NCBI GenBank assembly: GCA_949775045.1
Contig: OX459095.1
Span: forward strand, 37,384,809 to 37,448,808
Direction of reading: 5' to 3'
DNA from: Metridium senile
Taxonomy: Eukaryota; Cnidaria; Anthozoa; Actiniaria; Metridiidae
DNA length: 64,000 nt
Part shown: positions 19,278 to 31,300 of the stretch, one piece after another
Layout: the number at the start of each line of letters is the position of its first letter
Position numbering within the stretch: position 1 is the stretch's first letter
The notes under the pieces: generated by a model
Told to the model about the DNA's origin: nothing
The model's input: only the letters and a program-made list of their open reading frames with translations
The model's database searches: none
Translations under genes and position numbers: made by a program

Positions 19278-21836
19278 TTAAATTTCTAGAGGAATGGTGG
19301 TAATTCCATCGTTTAAAACCTTTCGTTTAGGATAAAAATAGCTAAAACCATCTCTGACTTGAGTATAGGTGTGCATAGTATTATTTACAACTCGAAATCC
19401 TTTGTTGATACCAGAACTATTTTGTTTACTTAAAAGAACATTCAAGTATTTTTCCTTATTTATTTCGTTTGTTTTCTTATTTATTCCTTTACAGGAAAAC
19501 TTGTCAGATGAACCGAAACAGTAGTAGGTTTTGCTACATAGTCCTATAATACCCTCTCCTTCCCATTCTACTTTAAATAAACCTGGTGTTCGTTTATCAT
19601 AGGCACGGTGTTCAGCTTTATCTGTTCGTGGAAACCAGTTGTTCTTATCCACTTGAAATTCTTCTCTAAGTTCATCTTTCACCAAACTTTCTACACTTTC
19701 TCCGGAAATGGCGATATATGCACTAAAAGAATGAAAAAAAAAAACCATTTATATAAATATTGATGATTTTCATGCTAAAGTAAGTTTAACCCAACCCCTG
19801 TCATAGTATGTAACATTTTGTGTGTGTGTGTGTGTGAAATATACATATATAAATAATTACCTATCCGTATCCATTTCACAGTATTGAAAGTCACTTCGAT
19901 CCAAGTAGTGATCCATCATATCATAATAAAATTCCAACATTCGCAGTTTTGCATACTGATAAACAAAAAAACCAACTTGAATCGGTAGGTTCAAATTGAT
20001 CCGTTTCTTCGCCGATTGAACTTCATAGGTGTTAACATCAATGGGGTCCAATTGACGAAAAAACGGTGAGTTTATCAGTGTGGAAACTTTTCGCTCATCA
20101 CAGAACTTGATATCTCGGTGTTTTAGCTGATTGGTTATCGTCTTACCATAACTCGAGTTACCCACCTACGAATAGAAATAAAAAAGAAATATGTAATTAA
20201 TCAACGGTATCAAAGTTTATATTTCAATTTAACCTGCAATACAATTCTTTATTAGTATAGATAATATTTATATAATTGTGAATTTTATCTCAATTAACTC
20301 ACCAATTTCATGGTATCGGCGATGATAGCTTTACTAGGATCAACATCCCCTGCCCTTCTCGCATCGGATACCGCCTCCCCAAATGACTTGAAACAAGCCT
20401 TGGGTGTATACTCAACTATTTGGTGTATATGGGTCACCTCAAGACCATGTTTCAAGTACCATTTGAGGAGGGGTGTAGCCAATAGGATATTTTTACCAAA
20501 GTAACTACCGATGAGGCTTCGACGTGGTCTTGACATCATCTCGTGTTCCTCGGCGAACTGTTGCATACATTCTCCGATATCTTCCCGACTGATTTCTATG
20601 TTCTTGAATATCGGACACATTTCACTGAATTTATCTCTCAAATGTTCTGGTACTCGAATATCACACTCCACCACTCCAAACAAGGAATCATTCACAACAG
20701 ATAATAATATCTGTTCCTTTGTGAGGTTCCAACGATGGTCCAAGGGACGTTTGAACTCTGAGCACAAGAACATTTGAAGGAGAGAATTCGTTCGTTTCAT
20801 TTCTCGCCACTCACACTCCCATAGTTCAACAACATGGTAACCCTCTTTTCTGATGTAATCAGTATTTACACTAGTTTCTTCTCGCAACTCCACCATTGGT
20901 TTCTTTCTAACCACGTTGTATTCTTTACCTCTATTCAACTCACAATCGTGACCGTGAAAGAAGCACCCATGGAACTGAAATACTGTCTGATTTTCTCTAT
21001 CAAACCCATCTACCGGTAGTCGTCTGGCACCAATACGTTTTTCACTGTTGTTTAGTTGATGTCTGATATGGATGTTGCGCTGATTAGCTTCCCACGCCAA
21101 CCACTCATCCGCCATTCTTCTCGAATGTTCTGGTTTGAATTGAGTTTCAGCTCGCCTCCGTGTGTATGACCCAGTAGGCATATCTTGCATGATAGCCCAC
21201 AAGTACAAAGCATTGGCGTCGTAACCAACAATATTCTTACAGGGCTTGGCCTCGAATCCCTTAGCGGTCATCTCAGCCTCACGAATCTTAGTCTTCCCCA
21301 CTTCATGATAGCGATGAAAAATAATACTGGGTCCACCCGTGTTGTTATTCCTGAACAGATCATACAAATCCTTATTCTTTTCATTGAATAAGGAAAAGTA
21401 GGTCTGTTCATCAAGAAAATTGAATAGATATTTCAACGTCAGTCCGGGAACCGAAACTCCATTTTTGAACATATCTATCCCCCTTTCACGCCAAAATATC
21501 AACATTTTTTTCACAGCCATCACAAAGGGTTCAACATCTAGATTGTTGTACCACTCTAAGAAATCGCAGAACGTTTGCATATCTTGTTCTATCCACACAC
21601 GTTGACAATACTGATACTCTTCAACCGAGATGTTACTATTCGTCAAAGAAGAATGGAACGAACGGTGTGGTGGGAGGGAAGGATGATCTAACTTATCTAG
21701 ACTGGTAACCCACTCGTAGGGGAAGAAACCTAAAATGAATAAATAAAAAAAAATAATATAAAAAAATAAAAATAAATGAATGAATGAATAAATGAATGAA
21801 TGAATAAAGAAAGAAAGAAATGAATAAATGAATGAA

Positions 21837-21867
<31 letters not shown>

Positions 21868-24800
21868 CTTGGAGTAATAAAGAAAAAAATAATAATGAAT
21901 GAAAAAAAATGGATGAATGAATGAATGAATGGATGGATGGGTGAATGGATGAATGAGTAAAGAAAGAAAGAAAGAAAGAAAAAAAAAAATATATATATAT
22001 ATTTACCTTTAGAAATTGGACACTCATAAGCCTTTAAAAACTGTGCGTAGCTAAACCCAGGAGCAAGGTAGTTTGTAATATCTAGGAACTTGAGATGTTC
22101 TGTTTTGAGACACATGGTATTGTTGTTGCGCTTGATAGTAAATTGTACTGCTTCATTCTCCACTAAGTAAGGTAGTATAAATTCTTTCACGGCGTTCAGA
22201 TCATATTTACCAGAATTGAACCCAAGGATCGGTAACTCTTTTAGGTAGGCCTCCAACTTCACCTAAGATATATTAAGATATATTTATTTCATAAAATGTG
22301 TAAATAGTTTATGCCGAGATGAATGTGAGTGCTATATTAGTAAATTAGTAAGGTGTTTATAAGTAAGTTAGTACGTAAGTAAGATACTTGTTATGAATTA
22401 GTACATTATATTAGTATATTTTCATTAAAATTACCTTCAATTTAACCAGCGGATGCTTTTTCTTCTCGCTGTTTTCTTGAACACCCCTTTCTACCAAAAT
22501 CGGTTCTCCAAGTTGCTGATCTAGGATACGATAAAAGTTGAGATCTTGATCATCACCATCACATTCGTCGTTAATAAAGGCCCGGTCTTCGTCGTTCTCT
22601 GATTCAATCTCTTCTTCTTCATCTTCATCATTGTCTACCACACTTATTCCACGTTCCTGCCGTTCTTCCTCCGCCATTTCCACTAACATCGCAGCTAGTT
22701 CTTCTATATTATCATCCATACTATTAGACCCAATCTTCTCATCGATGGCCGCAAATACAGCTTCGAAGTCATTTGATAACAAACGATAACTTTCCTCACT
22801 TAATCCCACCAAGTAATCAATGAATTCTTTAAGTAACTCGTGAGAATCTCCCTCTGTGATCAAAAAATTAGGAGCTGTATAGCCAGGTACATTGGAGCAA
22901 ATACTGACGCTGAGTGGCACATGTTTGTTCTCCCAGGATAGTTTTTCTGTGTTTGTAGGGAGTTGTTCTTTACTAAAGAAACATTCAAAGTCAAAAGTGG
23001 CGAAGTAATTCAAATATCTTAGTTGTTCAGGAACATCAATACCCTCGTCGGCCAGTTGTTCGAAGATGGTCGCTGGATTGTTGTATGCACCACCAGGGAA
23101 TTGCAGTCTAACCTTTGCTTCACACTTGCGTTCGTGGCGGTTTAACCTGAATCCCTGTTTCCAATACTTTCCACACTTGGAACACTGATACGATTTACAA
23201 TACCGGGATAGGTTCTTGATATAGCTGAAGTGATTATCGTAGAGATTCAAATACATCGTACTACCATAATGACAGGGCGAGCGACGGATCAAACGGGAAA
23301 CAATTTCTGGTCTTTCAATGGCGCCATCTTCGTCATCATTTATCTGGAGGGAGTAAACGACAATGTTGATTTCAAACAGTTTCTCTAGGTCAACCAATTC
23401 TTTCAACTGTACACCATTGAACGGTCCGGTTTGATGATATCTAAGGAAAAAAAAAAAGAAAAAAAAAAAGGAGGAATTTAGAAAAGTAACTAAGAAACAA
23501 CATAATTATTTAGATAAGAAATTTACCGAGAGTAGGAATGAAGTTCATAATTGAAAACAATGGGTATAAAATATTAGTATTGTGTTAAATATAGATTTTT
23601 GTTTACATGACCACACAAATTTAAACATGATTAAACAAATCAACTTTGATTATCCCTTTTTGTTTTTAATGGTTTAGTTATTTATTTTTTACTAACCGGT
23701 CACCGGTCAAAGTAATGTTTGGTATCCCTTTCCAAGTTTCTAATATCACAACCATTGTGTAGAGCCAAACAACGGAAAAAACATAACTGATCTCGGTAGG
23801 ATTCACCTGAGCGATCGTTACATTCCAGCGCCACAAGACCCTTGTTGGTCAAGATATAATTAGGTAGAAACGTAGAACTGCCTATAGGGTGGTCATTTAG
23901 TTTCGTAACATAAAAGCATATGTTAGTCACCTTGCTGACTACCCATTTACTATTTGGCCTTTTCTGACGTAACAACTCTAACACATCAAGATTTTTCAAG
24001 GTCTCAAAGGCTTGTAGTAGATCATTAGCATTGGAGATTAGGAATGGTTCGTCAAAGGCCCGAGTGTTATTGTTTGAAGCGTGGTGGTATTGTAGCTCGC
24101 CGCTCTCATTGTTGCGTAACACAAAACCAAATGAAATATTCAGGCGAAATACTGTGGGTTGATCTGCAAGGATTCGATGTAGTTGTTGGTTAAGCTCCTC
24201 TGTGTCAAGGGTATCAACCCTGAAGTTGTACCAGTCCTGGATTGGTCTTCCTCTAGCAAATCTAGTTCGGATGTGGCGCCAGTTTTTGCGATATATCGCA
24301 CGGGTTGCCTCATTGACATCCAGCACTAGTGTTGGCGGCATGGAGTTTGGGTCTTGAGGCCAAAGATTTTCACTACGATTATCATTGGTTACTGAAGATA
24401 AATAGATAAATAAATGAATGAATGACTGACTGACTAAATGAATAAATGAATGGATGGATGGATGGATGGATGGATGGATGGATGGATGGATGGATGGATG
24501 GATGGATGGATAAATAAAAAAAAAAAAAATAAACGAAAGAAAGAAAGAAAAAAAAAAAGGAGAGTGAAAGAAGGAATAGAAAACATTAGCTGATCGAACT
24601 ATAAACTAATTACCATTATTTGTTTTCTTTCGCTTGTTGGATTTTGTAGGCGTATCGTTCTTTCGTTTGTTGTTAGGCACCGACGGCGGTGTTTTTGAAA
24701 GGCTTTCGGTGTTTTCATTGATACCACTAGTCGACGGTGTTGGATGGGCGGTTTCTATGTGAACACGCAGTGGAGCCAAGTTTTGGAATTTTGCATCACA

Positions 24801-27170
24801 CTTGTTACAGGAATATTCTCTTACAACTCCATTTCTTTTATGAATCTTCTCGTGACGCTGAAGATTGGATTTTCGATTAAAGTTTTTCTCACAGGTTGAA
24901 CATTTGAAGCTGATTTTCTTATCATGGATTTTTCTATGGCGGCGAAGATTGTATTCACGTTTGAAGAGTTTTCCGCAAGTTTGACATTCATAATTTTCAC
25001 CGATTCCCTAATAAATGAATAAATAAATAAATGTAAACGAAAAAAATAAATAAATATGTAATTCTAGAGAAACCACGGTGAGAATAAAGGATGAACATAA
25101 TTAGGTGAGTAATCTGTGAATCAATAATTGAAAACTAAGAGAAATATTTAGTGTATTTATTAGTTATTTCAAAAATTAAATACCTCACTACCAGCACCAG
25201 TCTGATCAACTTCTTCGTGGAACACAACTTCAATGGGAGAAGGGGTAAAATCATCTTCCTAGAGATATAAACCAAAAAAAAAAATTATTGAGAATCAAAA
25301 TAAAATCTTATACTATGGATAAATATCTTGTATAACCATTGTTTCATCATTAGCATCATCATTAGCATCACAACACATTATTTGACAATGAGTATAAAAT
25401 TCTCAAACAATACTAACCTCTCTTTGATGAAAAACTTCCGACGCTTCCAATCTTACTTGAGGAATAGAAACCCTTTCCTAAATAATCAGAATAAATATTC
25501 ATCAATGAAGGTAATAAAGTAAGGAAAAAATAAAGTAATCAAAAACTTACTAAATCGATTTCCCAGTCAGACCATGGTTCAAAGAATTCAAGTGGTATTT
25601 CATCATGATAGTCCTAATTTAATAGTAAGACAAAAGTTTAGCAAAGAATTCATTTTTGCAGAATATATATATAAGAGAGAAAGAGAGTATGAAAGAGAGA
25701 GAGAGAGAGATAGATATATTTTAGAGATTCATTTGTATAAAGATGTTACATAATCACTGTAGTATTATTAGCATCATTTCAAAATTAGTTAACAATGGTT
25801 ATACAATTCTCAAACAATACTAACCTCTCTTTGACGAATAACTCCCGATGCTTCCAATCTTACTTGAGGAATAGAAACCCTTTCCTAAATAATCAGAATA
25901 AATATTCGTCAAGGAAGGTAATAAAGTAAGGAAAAAAAAAATAAAGTAATCAAAAACTTACTAAATCGATTTCCCAGTCAGACCATGGTTCAAAGAATCC
26001 ATCTGGAATATCATCACAGTCCTAGTAAAACAATAGTTCATTAACAAACAATACATTTATTTAGTGTTGAAAGAGAAAGACCGAAAACAAAATGGATATA
26101 AAAAGAAGTGAACTTATGATTTATCATATCGATTTGTTAGATTATCTGCAACGAACATGGCTTTAACACTATTTTTAAACAACGCGATTATCAATGAAGA
26201 AGGCCGTCACCACGTAGAGGACCGTCACATTGAGTATAAACCGGAAAAATCAAGGTTTACAATTCCAAAAGAAAGAATTTTCGAACTAATATGGGAGGTG
26301 ATTCTCGAAGCCCGAGAAGATAATAACAAATTACTAGTACAACTTGATAACGGCTATGATGGTTACATCGATAAAGTGATACTAAGGAAAGAGTACGATT
26401 ACGTAATAGGAACTGCAATTGGTGGAAAAAGAGAAGTTAAAGCTATGAAAGTGGTGATAACAAGATCTAAGTTAAAAACTGCCTACCCGATTTGGGAACG
26501 ACTTGGTATGGATGGGAAAATTAAAGATGAAGAACAAGAAGAAGAAGAAGCATTAGACAGTGAAGGGTACTACATGGATAAAGGTAGGTATACAGAAGAA
26601 GAATTAATAGAAGAAGAAGATGATGATGATGAGGTGTATGGAACAAGTACTTATTTCGATGAAAAAGAACATTTCTTTGAAGAACTTTGGGATTAATTTT
26701 TTATAACTTATGATTTGTTTAGTTTTATCTTATTTGAAGTTGAAATTGATTTAAATCTTAATACTCACGATTTGTGGTTCTGCAACCTTTTCTCTTTCGG
26801 GAAACACATTACTAAAAAACTGGTCACAGTTAAAACTTTCATCTAGTTGATTCTGACTCAAAACAAATTCATCTAAGTCAAATGATGCCTGTTCGGTTAT
26901 ACCAAGGTCGAGATCACATGTAAAACTATCATTTAGTTGATTCTGACTAGAAACAAATTCATCTAAGTCAAATGATGGATGTTCGATTATTCCAAGGTCG
27001 ACCAGTTGGGTGGCTGTGTATTCACGAAACTGAAAACAAATTAACAAAACTTTTAGAATAATGTTTTAATTTTTTTTTTACTTAAGATAGAATGTTATTA
27101 TTGAAAGTTGATAAAGTTTACTCACCAATGAAAAATCACAATCAGCAGTGTTAAAGTAGAATCCCGCCAT
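19278..27170 (-). CDS. POLB: Protein-primed family B DNA polymerase, 14 exons
   Basis: Exons (minus): 27170-27126, 27029-26769, 26021-25962, 25884-25825, 25613-25551, 25477-25418, 25258-25184, 25007-24614, 24391-23704, 23440-22435, 22262-22007, 21729-20303, 20165-19861, 19722-19278. All junctions are GT-AG and keep phase, giving 1,714 codons plus stop. The N-terminus is acidic with repeated motifs. Exon 8 has three C2H2 fingers ([27 protein letters not shown]) and exon 10 a fourth (CSKCGKYW). Exo I is FDFECFF, Exo II is [10 protein letters not shown] and Exo III is YNNLDV. Pol motif A is [10 protein letters not shown], motif B is GNSSYGK at the exon 12/13 border, and motif C DTDS is completed across the last intron. 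The C-terminus RKVLNDG...PLEI is the family end. It replicates the element from protein-primed ends. The exon model is inferred from sequence only. Confidence 0.9.
21730..22006. repeat. Microsatellite-filled POLB intron 11
   Basis: Made of (AATG)n, (AATA)n, (GAAA)n and (TA)n tracts between a GTAAATAT donor and a TTTTAG acceptor. Open frames through it read only Phe/Ile/Ser/Leu repeats and are not coding. Confidence 0.85.
24393..24560. repeat. Microsatellites in POLB intron 8
   Basis: About fifteen uninterrupted ATGG units around 24452-24510, with adjoining AATG, ACTG and GAAA tracts. Confidence 0.9.
25400..26030 (-). repeat. ~410-bp tandem duplication of two POLB exons
   Basis: Exon pair 26021-25962 and 25884-25825 is repeated as 25613-25551 and 25477-25418, together with the intron between them. 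Both copies keep donor and acceptor sites and the reading frame. The encoded units share [11 protein letters not shown] and [13 protein letters not shown]. Confidence 0.88.
26157..26696 (+). CDS. Unknown acidic protein inside a POLB intron, opposite strand
   Basis: 179 codons from ATG at 26157, wholly inside intron 2 of POLB. Residues ~20-110 look like a small globular alpha/beta domain ([38 protein letters not shown]). The C-terminal third is strongly acidic ([20 protein letters not shown]). No known family is recognised. The ORF is intact and far longer than other chance ORFs in the introns. It could be a DNA mimic or nucleic-acid-binding antagonist on composition alone, but that is speculation. 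Confidence 0.55.
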   Translation: MALTLFLNNAIINEEGRHHVEDRHIEYKPEKSRFTIPKERIFELIWEVILEAREDNNKLLVQLDNGYDGYIDKVILRKEYDYVIGTAIGGKREVKAMKVVITRSKLKTAYPIWERLGMDGKIKDEEQEEEEALDSEGYYMDKGRYTEEELIEEEDDDDEVYGTSTYFDEKEHFFEELWD

Positions 27171-27600
27171 TAGAACTTATTTAGTATGAACTAAGAATAT
27201 GGTTATCACTAAAGTGAGTATAAGCAAACTCACGCTTGTTTTGTAAATAATATGTGACGTACGTTGTTAGCAATTGTCAAACTAAGCTGGTATATCCAGG
27301 CTAGATAAAGAACTTTTGTTTGTAAAAAATGAGTAATGAGCGTCATTGCTTTATCAATATGTTTGTTATGATAATTTGTAAAAAACGTTTTTTGCAAACT
27401 AAGGGAGTTTTATATTTGTTAAATCTAAACAGAAAATTTAATCTGTCCTTAATGTTTAACAGAGTTGGTTATTCATAGAGAAAATAAATAAAACAATTTT
27501 TTTTTTTTTTTCACTTTATAAAAGTATTTTATTGAGAAAACTTACAGGTAATTACACAACATTGACTTATATATCAAAAAGGATTTACAAGTAATCAATT
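27171..27600. other. POLB 5' flank
   Basis: AT-rich spacer between the PC4-like stop and the POLB start, with a minus-strand AATAAA at 27528-27533 probably ending the PC4-like mRNA. No further gene. Confidence 0.55.
27528..27533 (-). terminator. Poly(A) signal of the PC4-like gene
   Basis: AATAAA on the minus strand, 68 bp after the stop. Confidence 0.5.
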
Positions 27601-28023
27601 CTAGTTTCTAAATGAAGATTTAAGTTTTCCTCCGGTTCTAAAACAAGAGATAGCATTCGTAAATAGTTTTTTCTTCGGTGGTTCGTTTATTACTTCAGGT
27701 CTTTTACAGTTTTTTGGTGTACTTTGATTCCTTGGTAGATTTGGTTGTTCATTTTCAATCGCTGACAATAATTCTTCGTCATCTCCTGGTTGTGTGGTCA
27801 TTGAACAAGTATCAATCATAACATCCAACATTTCGGTTAAATCGTCCATCACTTTTTTCAGTTCCTCAAACTCCTCGATCGATAGTGCAATTCCAAATTT
27901 CGTAGGAATGTTTTTTCTTTCTTCGATATCAATATATTTTCGGATATGCACTCTAATCTTTCCTTGGAATTCTTTGACGGTAGCATGATAACCTCTCTCA
28001 CCTAGCTTGAATAAACTTGCCAT
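27601..28023 (-). CDS. PC4-like single-stranded-DNA-binding protein
   Basis: 140 codons from ATG at 28023. Residues ~4-68 follow the PC4/Sub1 fold pattern: FKLGERGYHATVKEF, GKIRVHIRKY, a KFGIALSIEEFEELK segment and a C-terminal dimer helix. PC4 proteins bind single-stranded DNA and act as transcription or replication cofactors. The rest is a low-complexity tail with PPKKKLF, which could be a nuclear signal, and a basic end. It lies 54 bp inside the right TIR, upstream of POLB on the same strand. A role coating displaced strand during protein-primed replication is plausible (inference). It is not part of the usual Polinton set as I know it. Confidence 0.75.
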   Translation of the reverse strand: MASLFKLGERGYHATVKEFQGKIRVHIRKYIDIEERKNIPTKFGIALSIEEFEELKKVMDDLTEMLDVMIDTCSMTTQPGDDEELLSAIENEQPNLPRNQSTPKNCKRPEVINEPPKKKLFTNAISCFRTGGKLKSSFRN

Positions 28024-28076
28024 TTTCTCTGCAGTAGTAACTTCGTTTGAGCTTAAATAAATATTTCTTGAAGAGA

Positions 28077-28349
28077 AATAATAATTTCAAAACTCCCGCG
28101 CTATATATCTATTCTGTGGAACAAAAGAACAGTTCAGACTTGCCCGCTTGTGTTATTGGGTTACCATGACGATTGAATAAATTAATTCACCAATTCACTC
28201 AATGTTTGACGTCAAACCATTGAATAAATTAAGTCACTTGAATAAATTAAGTCAGACACTCAAGTTAATTTATGTGGTCACTCACAATTCGCTCCAATTC
28301 ACTCCTAGTCGCTCGAAAAAAGGGGTCGAATCATCCAAACAATACTACT
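28077..28349 (-). repeat. Polinton right TIR (273 bp)
   Basis: Inverted partner of 10866-11138. The PC4-like gene's start codon lies 54 bp inside it. Confidence 0.95.
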
Positions 28350-28355
28350 ACAATA
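28350..28355 (+). repeat. Target-site duplication ACAATA (right)
   Basis: Exact repeat of 10860-10865. Confidence 0.92.
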
Positions 28356-31300
28356 AGGACAGATAGTTTTCCAAGATCCTATCCTGTCAATATCAAAATC
28401 AGTATCCAGTTTCTTAAAGTAGTGTTCATAAAGTCTAGTTTTAAATAGACACTAGCTGCCTGCCTGATTGACAAGTGTAAATTATTCCATAAATATACAA
28501 TTCGGTTAAAATAAGAATCTCTAAATAGAGAAGTACGAAAACGATGAAAATGGAGAAGATTTAAAGAACTTGCAGCACTTCTAGTGCGACCAGTTGAAAA
28601 ACTTGTAAAGCGATTTAGCGGAAAATTGAGGCAACCATTAATACCCTTATAAAGAATAGAAGATCGCGACATTCCAACCAGTAAGAAATAGGAAGTACAT
28701 TTAGTGAAATTAAGATATATAACTAGGGCGAAAACGAGGATCGGGGTTACAACCCAGTATAAAACGTGTAGCACGTCTCTGAACACCTTCAAGTAATTCT
28801 AAATCTCTAATGCATGACTGAGGGGCCCAGAACTAACTAGCATAACCTAGCTGACAGCGAACAAATGCTAGATAAAGCAACCTCTTGCGATCAGACCCTA
28901 AACAAGCACTACCGAAGTGCCGCCACAAGCAGCCAAGCTTTTTGTTGGCTTTGGCCACAATGCTGGAAATATGAAAGCTCCACGTGAGTTTGTCAGTGAC
29001 CGTGACCCCGAGGTCTTTTTTGCGAGGCGACCATGGGTGGTCGTCCAGGGAATAGGGACTGAACGTTAAGTTTTGCAATGAAGAACTGCGCTTCCTAGAT
29101 ATTCTTAATACTTCACATTTACTGAGATTAAACTTAAGACCTCAAAGGGTAGTCCATTCATATAAACAGTTCAAGTCTCATTGTAAAGATAGACAATCCT
29201 CGGGACTGCGCACAACAGAAGAACAATTAGCGTCATCAGCGAAGAGAGCAATGGACGTAGAATTGCTGACAACATCACGTAAAGTAAAAACAGAAACGGG
29301 CCAAGTAAACTACCCTGAGGCACACTGGATGAAACTGGTACCCAGGGAGAGTAAGAACCATCCACGTGGACCCGTTGATATCTGGAGGTCAAGTAGTTGG
29401 TAAACCAGGCGTGCAGAGGGCCATGAATACTGAACAAGGACAACTTGTGAAGTAGTAGTCGGTGCGGCACCGAATCGAACGCTTTGCTAAAGTCCAAATA
29501 GACGACATCAATTTCCTGCCCAGCATCTATAGATGCGCCCAAGTCGTGAAGCACTGACAACAATTGAGTAACGCAAGATCTGCCTTGTACAAAGCCATGC
29601 TGCATCGAAGACAACAGATGGATCAGCTTCGGCAACAACTTCTTAAGCACACAACGTTCACACAGCTTAACGACAATTGATAACAGCGACACGGGTCGAT
29701 AGTTGGAAATAGAAGATTTAGAGCCTTTCTTAAATACTGGTGATATGTTGGCTCTTTTCCAGTCAGAGGGGTACTTTCCATGACGCAGAGATAGGTTAAA
29801 CAATGTACATAGAGAGTTGGACAATTTCTGTGCACATTCTTTCAGAAGTAGTGGGTGAATCTCATCAGGCCCTGGTGACTTGTTGGAATTTAGCGATTGC
29901 AGGGCCGACAATACGTTATCCTCTGACAGCTGTATGCAAGATATGACATCGTCAGTGAAAGGAGAGGATGGAAGATCATTTAGGGCAGCATTTGTATTAA
30001 AAGAAGATGAGAAAAAAATCATTAAAGGCAACCGCTTTCTCTTCTGAGCTCGTATAAGAATTTACATCGTGTTTAACAGTATCTGGCATATGCGAACGAT
30101 TTGTCAGTTGATGGACATAACTCCAGAGACGATTTTGTTGCTTAAAACAAGAATCAGACAGTTCTTTTAGATAGGAAGTACGTTTAGATCTCGCCATATA
30201 TTTGACAACTTTGCGAAGTGATCGAAATTTGTCCCATAGAAAATTGCTGTCTGTTTGTATAGCCTTTTTCCTAACATAGTTCTTTTTTCTGAAGAAGCAT
30301 GAAGAAGCTCTCCATCAAACCAAGGTGGTGTAATAAACTTGCAGGGCTTCTTTTTGGGAACAAATTCTTCGACTTGTGATAGAAAAACTGACTTCCACTC
30401 TATCCAGCCTTCTTCAATTTCAATTGGAGAAAAAGAAGAGAAAAAAAAGTGTTGTTTTGTGGAGAAGTTCTCAAGCCATCAAAGTCAGCTTTTTTAAAGT
30501 TGAATTTGTGCCTTTTGTTGTTATTATCAGGCACGCGCGAAGAGAAGTGAATGTCAAAAGTCAACGCATAGTGATCTGAAGACAAAGCGACACCGTCACT
30601 GCCAGTTATGTCAATCCGTGAAACACCTTCAACAATGGTGGTAAAGAGAAGGTCCAGGCAATTGTTTCATCGTGTCGGGGAGTCAATCAACTGAAACAAA
30701 TTATTAACGAGTTCTTCACAAAACATAAACACAGCAGACTCAGAGCTAGGACAAAATCCAGATCCTTCAATCCAGGTGATTTCAGGGAGGTTAAAATCTC
30801 CAACAAACAGAACTTTATCATATTTACAGTTGCTGAGCATTTTAATAAATCCCTGGAGCCACGCAATTGGAGCAGAGGGGGGACAGTAGAATACGGCGAA
30901 TAACAATTTGCCACAGTTGTTAGTGTTTATTTTGATGGCTGCGTATTCAATTTCCTCACAGACATTTAAGATAACTGGATTGCAGCGAAGATGGTTGCTG
31001 CAAGCTATAAGTACAGCTCCACCTCGACCATTATCCATAACATATTCACGATCACATCGATAAATATCGTAACCCCAAGGTAAAAGATCAGAGACTGTAA
31101 TAACTGAAGACAGCCAAGATTCTGTAATAGCACTGATGTCAAAGCCATTTGCATAACAATATCCTGGAACTCTCGAAGTTTATTGCTGGAAATAATACTT
31201 CAAACATTTTGGTAGAAACATTGAAGAGATGGTTTAGATGACGGACTCGAAGTGCTTCGAGTGTTAGACCCCGGGGAGTTAGTAGCTTCAGTATAAACAC

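Larger units (their letters stand above)
10866..28349 (+). mobile_element. Complete Maverick/Polinton, 17,484 bp
   Basis: Bounded by 273-bp inverted repeats beginning AGTAGTATTG and by a 6-bp duplication. It carries the Polinton core set: POLB, retroviral-like INT, PRO, ATPase, major and minor capsid proteins. It also has conserved small Polinton proteins plus a PC4-like protein, a membrane glycoprotein-like protein and three unknowns. About 99 percent identity between the terminal repeats and intact reading frames in nearly all genes suggest recent insertion. Confidence 0.96.

Noticed and set aside
21693..22262. Long ORFs reading through 21.73-22.0 kb as Phe/Ser/Ile-rich proteins
   Set aside because: The stretch is a microsatellite intron. 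Splicing at GTAAATAT/TTTTAG rejoins K-GFFPYEW, the expected polymerase sequence.
21729..24391. POLB pieces as separate genes
   Set aside because: Splice phases and motif completion across junctions show one gene.
10866..28349. Integrated adenovirus-like or giant-virus fragment rather than a transposon
   Set aside because: TIRs, 6-bp duplication, retroviral-type integrase and POLB together define a Polinton. Capsid and protease genes are part of that element class.
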